Made by a program: the position numbers and the translations under genes
The notes under the pieces: generated by a model
Databases searched by the model: none
Seen by the model: the letters and a program-made list of their open reading frames with translations, nothing else
Told to the model about the DNA's origin: nothing
Shown: positions 18,045 through 26,685 of the stretch, piece after piece
Layout: every line of letters begins with the position of its first letter
How positions within the stretch are numbered: the first letter of the stretch is position 1
NCBI GenBank assembly: GCA_019449655.1
Contig: JAHQXD010000001.1
Location: 610,649 to 674,648, forward strand
Direction: 5' to 3'
DNA: 64,000 nt
Source: Ferrigenium straubiae
GTDB lineage: Bacteria; Pseudomonadota; Gammaproteobacteria; Burkholderiales; Gallionellaceae

Positions 18045-18099
18045 AAGTTGAGTAATCAACTTGGGAATGTGACATATTGCCGCGCGTCAAAATGTCGCA
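18045..18099. promoter_or_regulatory. Tandem operator-like palindromes upstream of receptor 2
   Basis: Site D, 18068-18084, is TGTGACATATTGCCGCG and site E, 18083-18099, is CGCGTCAAAATGTCGCA. Both fit TGYGACA-N3-TGYCGCA with 2-3 mismatches and sit end to end 15 bases apart. Next to them, 18045-18062 is another palindrome, AAGTTGAgtaaTCAACTT. The block lies between receptor 2 (leftward) and the tolC-like gene (rightward), so either or both could be controlled. Confidence 0.55.
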
Positions 18100-18205
18100 C
18101 CCCTGTATCCACGTGGCTTATGGCGAATACAATTTCTTACAAAAAATCCGGTAGAGGCAATGCTGAGCCGCTATACTGGAAAAAAGAAAATCCAATTTCC
18201 CGTTC

Positions 18206-19618
18206 ATGCGCCCTCATCCGATACCTTACGCTTGCGCCCTGCTCTGTCTGTGGAGCAATCTGGCGCTGGCCGAAACAGCTCTCGATCCGTTCGACACGGA
18301 AGCGATGTTGCCGCTCAAGCCCGCGTTGCGCCCGGGCGGCGCAGCCGGCGATCCCTGCGCGGAGGCCACGCCGGCCGGCGCGCTCGGCTTGCTGGAGGTG
18401 GTCAATCTCGCGCTGTGCAACAACCCGCAGACCCGCGAGGTATGGGCGAGCGCGCGTGCGCAGGCGGCGCAGGTCGGCGTGAGCAAGGGGAGCTATCTGC
18501 CCGGCCTCAGCCTGAGCGCTTCCGGCAATCGCATTTCGCCCGGCACGAGCCAGCGTAGCTATGGCCTGACCCTTTCCTATTTGTTGTATGACTTCGGTGC
18601 GCGCGCCGCCAGTCTGGAAAATGCGCGCCAGTTGCTCTCCGCCGCCAATGCCACGCAGGACAGCACGGTACAGACCGTCTTTCTGCAGGCGGTGCAATCC
18701 TTCTACCAGGTGCAGGCAACACAGGCCGCGCTGAATGCCGCTCTCGAATCGGAACGCGCATCGAAAGAAAGCTTCACCGCCGCCGAGGCGCGCTATACCA
18801 CCGGCGTCGCCACGCCTGCCGACAAGCTGCAGGCGCAGACCGCCTACTCGCAGTCCACCCTGAACCGCATCACCGCGGACGGCGGCCTGAAAAACGCGAG
18901 GGGCAGCTTGGCGAACATCATCGGGCTGGATGCCCACAGGAATATCGCATTGGAGACGGCGAATATTGCGACCACCCCTGCAAGCTTCGACCGCGACGTG
19001 AATATGCTGATCGAGGAGGCCAGGCTGCGCCGCCCCGATCTGCAGGCCGCCGAAGCACAGGTAAAAGCCGCCGAGGCCAGCGCCGATGCGGCACGCTCGG
19101 CAGGCAAACCGTCGATCTCGCTGACCGCATCAAAAAACCAAACAGACAGTTCGGGCATCACTTCCCGGGGCTCGACGGTCGGCCTGAGCGCGAGCGTGCC
19201 GTTATTCACAGGATTTGCGCCGACCTACCGGATACGCGCCGCCGAAGCCCAAGTGGAAACCCAGAAGGCACGCATGGAGCGCGTGCGTCTGCAGGTGGCC
19301 ATGGATGTATGGACGGCCTACCAGAACCTCGTCACCGCTACGCAATCCCTGCGCACCACTGCCGATCTGCTGAACAGCGCCGAGCAATCGGAACGCGTCG
19401 CGCTCGGCCGCTACAAGGCCGGCGTGGGCAACATCCTGGATGTGCTGAATGCGCAAAGCGCCCTGGCCAGCGCGCGCCAGCAGCGCATACAGTCCACGTA
19501 TAACTGGAACATCAACCGCGCCGCGCTCGCCCAAGCCATGGGCAGCCTGGATGCAGGCCTGCTGCAGGAACTGTCCGATGGCAGCCGGCAGGCCGGCGCG
19601 AATCCCCAACAGAAATAA
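18206..19618 (+). CDS. TolC-family outer-membrane efflux protein
   Basis: 470 residues. A short signal peptide (ALLCLWSNLALAE) is followed by two TolC/OEP repeats with long alpha-helical hairpins (LGLLEVVNLALCNNPQTREV; ANATQDSTVQTVFLQAVQSF; RRPDLQAAEAQVKAAEAS; VPLFTGFAPTYRIRAAEAQV). It should form the outer-membrane tunnel of the tripartite exporter encoded directly downstream (membrane fusion protein 8 bases later, then ABC ATPase and permease). Confidence 0.92.
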   Translation: MRPHPIPYACALLCLWSNLALAETALDPFDTEAMLPLKPALRPGGAAGDPCAEATPAGALGLLEVVNLALCNNPQTREVWASARAQAAQVGVSKGSYLPGLSLSASGNRISPGTSQRSYGLTLSYLLYDFGARAASLENARQLLSAANATQDSTVQTVFLQAVQSFYQVQATQAALNAALESERASKESFTAAEARYTTGVATPADKLQAQTAYSQSTLNRITADGGLKNARGSLANIIGLDAHRNIALETANIATTPASFDRDVNMLIEEARLRRPDLQAAEAQVKAAEASADAARSAGKPSISLTASKNQTDSSGITSRGSTVGLSASVPLFTGFAPTYRIRAAEAQVETQKARMERVRLQVAMDVWTAYQNLVTATQSLRTTADLLNSAEQSERVALGRYKAGVGNILDVLNAQSALASARQQRIQSTYNWNINRAALAQAMGSLDAGLLQELSDGSRQAGANPQQK

Positions 19619-19626
19619 AACCAGCC

Positions 19627-20826
19627 ATGAAAAAAATATTGCGTTCTCCCATCGCCCTGTTCTTCATTGCCATTGCCGTCGCCACCGCAGGTATCGCCAC
19701 CTACCGGCAGGTAGCCCTGGTTGCGCCGGAACAGCAATACCGCCTGCAGACCGTGGAAAAAGGCGACATCACCCAGACCGTTTCCGCCAACGGCACAATC
19801 AATCCGGTAACGCTGGTCAATGTCGGCACACAAGTCTCCGGCACGGTGAAAAAGCTGTATGTGGACTTCAACAGCAAGGTGGAAAAAGGCCAGGTATTGC
19901 TGGAACTGGACGACGCCCTGCTCGCCGCACAACAGAAGCAGAGCCAGGCCAACGTGCAGAGCGCCACCGCCTCGCTGGAACTGGCTACGGCCAACGAGGC
20001 GCGCATGCGCAGCCTCTTCGCGCAGGAATATGTTTCGCGGCAGGAACTGGACACTGCGGTGCAGACCAAAAAGGCTGCCGAGGCGCAACTGCATCTGACG
20101 CGCGCAGCGGTGGAAAAAGACAGCGCCAACCTCGCCTATTCGGTGATCCGCTCGCCGGTATCCGGCGTCGTGGTGGACCGTGCAGTGGATATCGGCCAGA
20201 CCGTCGCAGCCAGCCTGCAGACCCCGACGTTGTTCAAGATCGCGCAGGATTTGTCCAAGATGCAGATTCACGCCAACTTCGCCGAGGCGGATGTCGGCAG
20301 CATCCGCGTCGGCCAGGCGGTGCGCTTCACCGTGGATGCCTTCGCGGGGCGCAACTTCCAGGGCGAGGTCATGCAGATACGCCTCAACCCGACCACGCAG
20401 CAGAATGTGGTTACCTACGATGTGGTAGTCAATGTAGACAATCCCGAGCAGATCCTGCTGCCCGGCATGACCGCCTATGTCAGCATCGCGGTGGCCGAAC
20501 GCAAGGATGCGTTGCTGGTACCCAATGCCGCGCTGCGCTTCAAGCCGGCCAACGGCAACACCCCAAAGCGCGGCAACGGCCACCCCGGCGGCTTACCGAA
20601 AGGTAATGCGGCGTCCAGGCAAGATGCTTTTACCGGCAAGGTGTACGTGCTGGAACAAGGTGAACTCGTTCCCGTCAATGTCTCGCTCGGCATCACCGAT
20701 GGCCGCAATACCGAAATCACCGGCGGCGACCTCAAGGCCGGCGATCAGGTCGTGACCGGCGAAATACAGGCGGCGGGCAGCGCTCCGGCGGCCAGCGGCA
20801 CGCCGATGCGCATGAGAATGTTCTGA
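19627..20826 (+). CDS. Periplasmic adaptor (MacA/HlyD-type membrane fusion protein)
   Basis: 399 residues. An N-terminal membrane anchor (SPIALFFIAIAVATAGIA) is followed by the barrel-sandwich segment (ITQTVSANGTINPVTLVNVG; VSGTVKKLYVDFNSKVEKGQ), an alpha hairpin, a second lipoyl half (YSVIRSPVSGVVVDRAVDIG) and a beta-barrel with FAEADVGSIRVGQAVRF. A Gly/Pro/Asn-rich loop (NGNTPKRGNGHPGG) interrupts the C-terminal domain. Its stop overlaps the ATPase ATG. The layout is MacA-like, linking an ABC transporter to TolC. Confidence 0.92.
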   Translation: MKKILRSPIALFFIAIAVATAGIATYRQVALVAPEQQYRLQTVEKGDITQTVSANGTINPVTLVNVGTQVSGTVKKLYVDFNSKVEKGQVLLELDDALLAAQQKQSQANVQSATASLELATANEARMRSLFAQEYVSRQELDTAVQTKKAAEAQLHLTRAAVEKDSANLAYSVIRSPVSGVVVDRAVDIGQTVAASLQTPTLFKIAQDLSKMQIHANFAEADVGSIRVGQAVRFTVDAFAGRNFQGEVMQIRLNPTTQQNVVTYDVVVNVDNPEQILLPGMTAYVSIAVAERKDALLVPNAALRFKPANGNTPKRGNGHPGGLPKGNAASRQDAFTGKVYVLEQGELVPVNVSLGITDGRNTEITGGDLKAGDQVVTGEIQAAGSAPAASGTPMRMRMF

Positions 20827-21533
20827 TGGCGGATTCCGTCATCCGTATCGAAAACCTGCACAAGTCCTACGAGACTTCTGCCGGTTTGTTCCCTGCGCTG
20901 AAAGACGTCAGCCTCGACATCTCTGCCGGCGAATTCGTCGCGATCATGGGCCCGTCCGGCTCGGGAAAATCCACTTTCATGAACATCCTCGGCTGCCTCG
21001 ACAAGCCTACTGCCGGACGCTACACGCTGGATGGCCGCAGCGTTGCGGAACTGAGCAAGGATGAGCTGGCCCTGCTGCGCAATCGCACCATCGGTTTCGT
21101 GTTCCAGGGCTTCAACCTGCTGCCGCGCATGTCGCTGCTGGACAATGTCGCCTTGCCGCTGATCTATTGCGGGGTGGAGCGCGAAGAACGCCAGCGGCGC
21201 GCCCGCGACCTGCTCGCCAGGGTCGGGCTGGGAGACAAGGCAGACTCCATGCCCAACAAGATTTCCGGCGGCCAGCAGCAGCGTGTCGCAATCGCCCGCG
21301 CGCTGGTCAATCGCCCGCGCCTGCTGCTTGCCGACGAGCCGACCGGCAATCTCGACAGCCACACCAGCGAGGAAATCATGGCTTTATTCGAGGCGCTCAA
21401 CCGCGAAGGCATCACCATCGTGCTGGTCACCCACGAAGCGGATATCGCGCATCATGCAAAGCGCCAGGTGAGGTTCCATGATGGCCGCATCGTCAGCGAC
21501 CAGCCGACGCCGCAACTGGAACACTCAGCATGA
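20826..21533 (+). CDS. MacB-type ABC exporter ATPase
   Basis: 235 residues of the LolD/MacB/FtsE class: Walker [10 protein letters not shown], signature [14 protein letters not shown], Walker [13 protein letters not shown] and H-loop [10 protein letters not shown]. The family-typical [13 protein letters not shown] segment is present. In E. coli MacB the ATPase and permease are fused; here they are separate genes overlapping by 4 bases. It probably powers export of a peptide, lipid or drug through the TolC-like partner. Confidence 0.93.
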   Translation: MADSVIRIENLHKSYETSAGLFPALKDVSLDISAGEFVAIMGPSGSGKSTFMNILGCLDKPTAGRYTLDGRSVAELSKDELALLRNRTIGFVFQGFNLLPRMSLLDNVALPLIYCGVEREERQRRARDLLARVGLGDKADSMPNKISGGQQQRVAIARALVNRPRLLLADEPTGNLDSHTSEEIMALFEALNREGITIVLVTHEADIAHHAKRQVRFHDGRIVSDQPTPQLEHSA

Positions 21534-22756
21534 GCATGGTGTTTACCATGCTCGGCGAAGCCTGGCGCGCGATGGGCGCCAACCGGCTGCGTACCATGCT
21601 GACCATGCTCGGCATGGTGATCGGCGTCGGCGCGGTGGTACTGATGATGTCCATCGGGCAAGGCGCGCAATATGCCATCAAGCAGACCATCAGCGCGATG
21701 GGCAGCAACCTGTTCGTCCTGCTCTCCGGCAGCCGCTCGGTAGGCGGCGTGCGCACTGGCGGCGGCGGTAACTACACGCTGACGGTCGGCGATGCCGAGG
21801 CCATCGCCGAACTGCCCGGCGTGCAAACAGCGGCGCCGATCCACCCCGGCAACGCGCAGGTCGTGTACGGGCCGAACAACTGGAATACCTCCATCATCGG
21901 CACCACGCCCAACTATCTTGAGGCGCGTGCCTGGCAAGTGACTGCGGGGGCGGCTTTCACCTCATCCGACGTGCGCTCCGCCACGCGCGTCGCGCTGATC
22001 GGCAAGACCGCCGCGCAGAACCTGTTCGGCGACGAGGACCCGGTCGGCAAGACCATCCGCATCCGCCAAAGCCCCTTCGTCATCCTCGGCACCCTGGCGG
22101 TCAAGGGCCAGGGCATGGACGGGCGCGATCAGGACGACAGCATCATCATCCCGCTCACCACCGCGCAGCGCCAGGTGTTCGGCACCCAGTTTCCGGGGTC
22201 GGTGCGCATGATGATGGTGCAGACCACCACCCAGGAGTCCATGCCGGCGGTGGAAAAATCCATGACCGAGCTGTTGCGCCAGCGGCACCGCATCCGCGAG
22301 GGCATGGATGACGACTTCTTTCTGCGCAACCTTACCGCCGCCGCCGATTCGGCCGCAGAAAGCACGCGCACCATGTCGCTGCTGCTCGGCGCGATCGCCT
22401 CGGTCTCGCTGCTGGTAGGCGGCATCGGCATCATGAACATCATGCTGGTTTCGGTGACCGAGCGCACCCGCGAGATCGGCATCCGCATGGCGATCGGCGC
22501 GCGTGAAAAGGACATCCTGCTGCAATTCCTGCTGGAGGCCATCATCATCTCGCTGGCCGGCTGCTTCATCGGCCTGCTGCTGGGAATCGGCGGCGCGCTG
22601 CTGGTCAACGCGCTGACCGGCACGATGGTCATCATCTCGGGCAGTTCGGCCGTCGTGGCTTTCGGCGTGGCCGCGACGGTAGGCATCTTCTTCGGCTTCT
22701 ATCCGGCGAAAAAGGCCGCGCAGCTCGACCCGATCGAAGCCTTGCGCTACCAATAA
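21530..22756 (+). CDS. MacB-type ABC exporter permease (FtsX domain)
   Basis: 408 residues. The N-terminal helix region (ANRLRTMLTMLGMVIGVGAVVLM) precedes a large periplasmic MacB_PCD domain (QTISAMGSNLFVLLSG through LLRQRHRIREGMDDDFFLRN). Three C-terminal helices of the FtsX domain follow (LLLGAIASVSLLVGGIGIMN; IGIRMAIGARE; VAFGVAATVGIFFGFYPAKKA). A typical MacB mechanotransmission permease. It is the last gene of the operon and is followed directly by a strong terminator. Confidence 0.93.
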   Translation: MSMVFTMLGEAWRAMGANRLRTMLTMLGMVIGVGAVVLMMSIGQGAQYAIKQTISAMGSNLFVLLSGSRSVGGVRTGGGGNYTLTVGDAEAIAELPGVQTAAPIHPGNAQVVYGPNNWNTSIIGTTPNYLEARAWQVTAGAAFTSSDVRSATRVALIGKTAAQNLFGDEDPVGKTIRIRQSPFVILGTLAVKGQGMDGRDQDDSIIIPLTTAQRQVFGTQFPGSVRMMMVQTTTQESMPAVEKSMTELLRQRHRIREGMDDDFFLRNLTAAADSAAESTRTMSLLLGAIASVSLLVGGIGIMNIMLVSVTERTREIGIRMAIGAREKDILLQFLLEAIIISLAGCFIGLLLGIGGALLVNALTGTMVIISGSSAVVAFGVAATVGIFFGFYPAKKAAQLDPIEALRYQ

Positions 22757-22760
22757 AAAA

Positions 22761-22790
22761 AACGAGAGGCACGTTGCCGTGCCTCTCGTT
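22761..22790. terminator. Rho-independent terminator of the efflux operon
   Basis: AACGAGAGGCACG pairs with CGTGCCTCTCGTT around TTGC, with A-rich sequence before it. It also faces the convergent glycine-zipper gene and may serve both strands. Confidence 0.85.
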
Positions 22791-22816
22791 TACCCGGAAT
22801 CAGGTCAGCCGATCAA

Positions 22817-23167
22817 TCAGTCTTCGCTACGCCGTTCGCGTTTTTTCTTGTGCTTATCCTTCTGCTGCCCCAGATGCAGCCCGTTGTCGTGACGCCGGTG
22901 TTCATCGTCATCCTCCACGCTGCGTGTAGATACCGGCCGCACCGGAGCCGTTTGAACTGCGGGCGCACTGTTGCTGCTGCCGACCGCCGCCCCGGTCGCC
23001 CCCCCGATTGCCGCGCCTATGATCGCGCCATCCCTGCCGCCCATGTTATGGCCGATTGCCGCACCGGCCGCGCCGCCGACTGCGCCGCCGACCACCGCGC
23101 CGCCATCCACGGCATAGGCGTTTACGCTGGCAGAAAGAAACAGGACGATTGCTAACGATTTTTTCAT
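22817..23167 (-). CDS. Small secreted glycine-zipper protein
   Basis: 116 residues from the ATG at 23167, chosen for GGAGG 5 bases upstream and the signal peptide it begins (KSLAIVLFLSASVNAYAV). The mature part is a glycine-zipper membrane-active segment (GGAVGGAAGAAIGHNMGG; GAIIGAAIGGATGAAVG), then a Pro/Val linker and a highly charged Lys/Arg/Asp/His tail (DKHKKKRERRSED). Such proteins are usually envelope-associated; the function is unknown. Confidence 0.75.
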   Translation of the reverse strand: MKKSLAIVLFLSASVNAYAVDGGAVVGGAVGGAAGAAIGHNMGGRDGAIIGAAIGGATGAAVGSSNSAPAVQTAPVRPVSTRSVEDDDEHRRHDNGLHLGQQKDKHKKKRERRSED

Positions 23168-23348
23168 GTTGCCTCCAATGTGAGATTGTCCGGTTTGACC
23201 CTTGCATAAGAATTGCTGCACTGCTTGGTCAAACGCGGCGCTAGTTTAGTTCCAGTTCGCGATTGCCTGCAATCCCGATTGTCGGCAATCCGGACCGCAT
23301 GATATTCTCGGTCATCCCGAAAGCCGTACCAAAAACAGCACAAACCAC

Positions 23349-24143
23349 ATGCCCATAACCATCAAAACCCTGCAGGAAATCGAAAAAATGCGCGTCGCCG
23401 GCCGCCTGACCAGCGAGGTGCTTGACTACATCACGCCGTTCGTCAAGGCGGGCGTGACGACCAACGAACTGGACAGGCTGTGCCACGACTATATCGTCAA
23501 CGTGCAGCATGGCATTCCCGCCCCGCTCGATTACGCACCGCATGGGCATGCGCCCTACCCCAAATCGATCTGCGCCTCGGTCAACCACCAGGTCTGCCAC
23601 GGCGTGCCGGGCGACAAGGCGCTCAAGAACGGCGACATCGTCAACCTGGACATCACCGTCATCAAGGACGATTACCACGGCGACAGCAGCCGGATGTTCT
23701 ATGTCGGCGAGCCGTCGATCCAGGCCAGGCGTCTATGTGAAGCCACTTACGAGGCGCTGTGGCGCGGCATCCGCGCGGTCAGGCCGGGCGCATACCTTGG
23801 CGACATCGGCCATGCCATCCAGAGCTACGTCGAGCCGCTCGGCTACAGCGTGGTGCGCGAATTCTGCGGCCACGGCATCGGCAGGCTCTTCCACGAAGAG
23901 CCGCAGGTATTGCATTACGGCCGCCCCCGCACGGGCGCGCGGCTCGAAGCCGGCATGATCTTCACCATCGAGCCGATGGTCAACGCCGGCAAGGCGGCCA
24001 TCAAGCAGCTCGGCGACGGCTGGACGGTAGTCACCAAGGATCACAGCCTGTCGGCGCAATACGAACACACCATCCTCGTCACCGAAACCGGCTTCGAAGT
24101 GCTGACCGTTTCCGATGGCTGCCCTCCCCCGCCATCCCCGTGA
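23349..24143 (+). CDS. map: Methionine aminopeptidase, type I
   Basis: 264 residues with the pita-bread ligands in order: Asp in VNLDITV, Asp in YHGDSSRMF, His in CGHGIG, Glu in MIFTIEPM and Glu in QYEHTILVTE. It removes the initiator Met from nascent proteins. The HGHAPYPKSICASVNHQVCH segment is typical of the bacterial enzyme. The Shine-Dalgarno is weak. Its end overlaps the start of glnD by 29 bases, a gene order also seen in other proteobacteria. Confidence 0.95.
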   Translation: MPITIKTLQEIEKMRVAGRLTSEVLDYITPFVKAGVTTNELDRLCHDYIVNVQHGIPAPLDYAPHGHAPYPKSICASVNHQVCHGVPGDKALKNGDIVNLDITVIKDDYHGDSSRMFYVGEPSIQARRLCEATYEALWRGIRAVRPGAYLGDIGHAIQSYVEPLGYSVVREFCGHGIGRLFHEEPQVLHYGRPRTGARLEAGMIFTIEPMVNAGKAAIKQLGDGWTVVTKDHSLSAQYEHTILVTETGFEVLTVSDGCPPPPSP

Positions 24144-26670
24144 CGAAATCGCCGCGCTGCGCGAGTCGTTGCGCGGCGACCGCGCGGCACTCGAGCAGAG
24201 CTTCCTGGAGCACAACAATGCGGCGCGCCTGCTCGCCGCGCACACCCGGCTGATCGACCGCTACCTGCGCCGCGTCTGGCGGCAGCTCGCCATGCCGCAA
24301 CATATCGCGCTGGCGGCGGTGGGCGGCTACGCGCGCTGCAGGCTCTACCCCAGATCGGACATCGACCTGCTGATCCTGCTGGATGCCGATCCGGATGACG
24401 CCTTGCGGCAACAGTTGCACGAACTGGTCGGAATATTGTGGGACATCGGGCTCGAAGTCGGGCACAGCGTCCGCACCGTGGCGCAGTGTCTGATCGAATC
24501 AGCCGACGTCACCGTGCAGACCAATCTTCTTGAAGCGCGCCTGCTCTGCGGCAACAAGGAATTGTTCAATGAGTTGGGCGACAGCGTGCGACAGCGCCTC
24601 GACCTGCGCGCCTTCTATCTAGCCAAGCTGCAGGAGCAGCAGCGGCGCCACGCGCGTTATACCGAGGCGGACTACAACCTCGAACCCAACCTCAAGGAAA
24701 GCCCGGGCGGCCTGCGCGACTTGCAGACCGTCACCTGGATCGCGCGCGCGGCCGGCTTGGGCACACACTGGAGCGAGCTCGCACAAATCGGGCTGCTCAC
24801 TGCCGCCGAGGCACGCCAGGTCGCGCGCCACAGCGCGCTGCTCGCGACCCTGCGCATCCGCCTGCATTACCTCGCCAAGCGGCATGAGGACCGCCTGCTG
24901 TTCGACTTCCAGACGCCGCTCGCCGAACAGATGGACATCCGCGCCTCGGCCAACCGCCGCGCGAGCGAGCACCTGATGCAGAGCTATTACCGCACCAAGC
25001 TCGCGGTGCGCCAGTTCAACACCATCATGCTGCAGAACCTGCACGACTACCTGTTCGGCGAAACGCCGGTGCGGCGCATCCTGAACGACCGGTTCAGGAT
25101 GGTCGGCACGCGGCTGGATATCCGCGATGAGCAACTCTTCGAACATACGCCCGAGGCGGTCTTCGAACTGTTCCTGCTGATGGAGCAGCATGGCGAGCTG
25201 AGCGATCCGAGTGCGAGAACGCTGCGCGCGCTGTGGCGCGCGCAGCGGCGCATCGATGCGGAATTCCGCCGCAGCCCGGCGAACCGCTCGTGCTTCATGG
25301 AAATTCTGCGCCAGCCGCATGGGGTGCTGCACGCGCTGCGGCGCATGAACCAGTACGGCATCCTCGGCCGCTACCTCCCCGCCTTCGGGCGCATTGTCGG
25401 GCAGATGCAGCACGACCTGTTCCACGTCTACACGGTGGACGAACATATCCTGATGGTGGTGCGCAACCTGCGCCGCTTCACCGCACCGGAATACGCCGGG
25501 GAAATTCCGCTGTGCAGCAGGCTGATGGGCGAATTCGCGCGCCCGGAGGTGCTGTATATCGCCGGGCTGTTCCACGACATCGCCAAGGGGCGCGGCGGCG
25601 ACCATTCGCAGCTCGGCAGGAAGGATGCGCACGCGTTCTGCGTGCAGCACCAGATCAACAATGCCGACACCCGCCTCATCGTGTGGCTGGTGGAAAACCA
25701 CCTCATCCTTTCCGCCACCGCACAGAAGCAGGACCTCTCCGATCCCGACGTGATCGCGGATTTCGCCGCGAGGATCAGGAACGACCGCTACCTCGTCGCG
25801 CTGTACCTGCTGACCGTCGCGGACGTGCGCGCCACCAACCCGGAAATCTGGAACGCATGGAAGGCCAAGCTGCTGGAGGAGCTGTTCTGGCAGACGCGCC
25901 GCTACCTGAGCGACGGCAAGGTCGCCGACCGGCTCGGCGAAATCCGCCGCGCGGCGGCCGACGCGCTCAACCTCTATGCGCTGACGCCCGATGCCTACCA
26001 GCTGCTGTGGGCGCAGCTCGACGACAGCTATTTCCTCGATCACGACCCGCAGGAAATCGCCTGGCACACCCGCCTGCTGGCCTTCAAGGTCAACCCCGCC
26101 GCGCCCATCGTGAAGGCGCGCATCAGCCGCGCCGGCGAAGGTCTGCAGGTCATGGTGTACTGCCCCGACCAGCGCGCGCTGTTCGCGCGCATCTGTAATT
26201 TTTTCGCACGCATGAACTACACCATCGTCGAGGCCAAGATCCACACCACGCGGCACGGCTACGCGCTGGACAGTTTCCAGATCATGGAGGCCGCGCGCGG
26301 CGAGACGGCCTACCGCGACATCATGACCTACATCGAATTCGAGTTGGCGCAGCAGATCGCGCAGGCCAAACCGGTCGTGCACGCCGCATCGGGGCGCGTG
26401 AGCCGGCAGCTCAAGCACTTCCCGATCGAAACCGAGGTCGAGATCAAACCGGACAACAAGGGCATGCACGTGCTGTCGCTGATTGCCGGGGATCGTCCCG
26501 GCCTGCTCGCGCGCATCGCGCTGGTGCTGGACCGGCACAACATCCGCCTGCACCGCGCCAAGATCAACACGTTAGGGAGCCGGGCGGAGGACGTGTTCTG
26601 GATCAGCGGCGCGGCGCTTGCTCAACCTGAGCAGGCGGAGGCGCTGCGCAACGCCCTGCTGAAAGACTGA
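24115..26670 (+). CDS. glnD: Protein-PII uridylyltransferase / uridylyl-removing enzyme
   Basis: 851 residues with the full GlnD architecture. The nucleotidyltransferase motif GGYARCRLYPRSDIDLLIL is near residue 65, followed by a GlnD helical linker, an HD domain (HDIAKGRGGDHSQLG) for deuridylylation, and two C-terminal ACT domains (VMVYCPDQRALFARICNFF; LSLIAGDRPGLLARIALVL) that sense glutamine. Its substrate PII is encoded at 45558-45896. The start overlaps map, so translation is probably coupled. Confidence 0.95.
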   Translation: MAALPRHPRDEIAALRESLRGDRAALEQSFLEHNNAARLLAAHTRLIDRYLRRVWRQLAMPQHIALAAVGGYARCRLYPRSDIDLLILLDADPDDALRQQLHELVGILWDIGLEVGHSVRTVAQCLIESADVTVQTNLLEARLLCGNKELFNELGDSVRQRLDLRAFYLAKLQEQQRRHARYTEADYNLEPNLKESPGGLRDLQTVTWIARAAGLGTHWSELAQIGLLTAAEARQVARHSALLATLRIRLHYLAKRHEDRLLFDFQTPLAEQMDIRASANRRASEHLMQSYYRTKLAVRQFNTIMLQNLHDYLFGETPVRRILNDRFRMVGTRLDIRDEQLFEHTPEAVFELFLLMEQHGELSDPSARTLRALWRAQRRIDAEFRRSPANRSCFMEILRQPHGVLHALRRMNQYGILGRYLPAFGRIVGQMQHDLFHVYTVDEHILMVVRNLRRFTAPEYAGEIPLCSRLMGEFARPEVLYIAGLFHDIAKGRGGDHSQLGRKDAHAFCVQHQINNADTRLIVWLVENHLILSATAQKQDLSDPDVIADFAARIRNDRYLVALYLLTVADVRATNPEIWNAWKAKLLEELFWQTRRYLSDGKVADRLGEIRRAAADALNLYALTPDAYQLLWAQLDDSYFLDHDPQEIAWHTRLLAFKVNPAAPIVKARISRAGEGLQVMVYCPDQRALFARICNFFARMNYTIVEAKIHTTRHGYALDSFQIMEAARGETAYRDIMTYIEFELAQQIAQAKPVVHAASGRVSRQLKHFPIETEVEIKPDNKGMHVLSLIAGDRPGLLARIALVLDRHNIRLHRAKINTLGSRAEDVFWISGAALAQPEQAEALRNALLKD

Positions 26671-26685
26671 GAAACCGCCGAGGCG

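Noticed and set aside
18045..18062. FNR-like site AAGTTGAgtaaTCAACTT
   Set aside because: The spacing between the TTGA and TCAA halves is 4 bases instead of 6, so it does not fit FNR/CRP; kept only as an adjacent palindrome.
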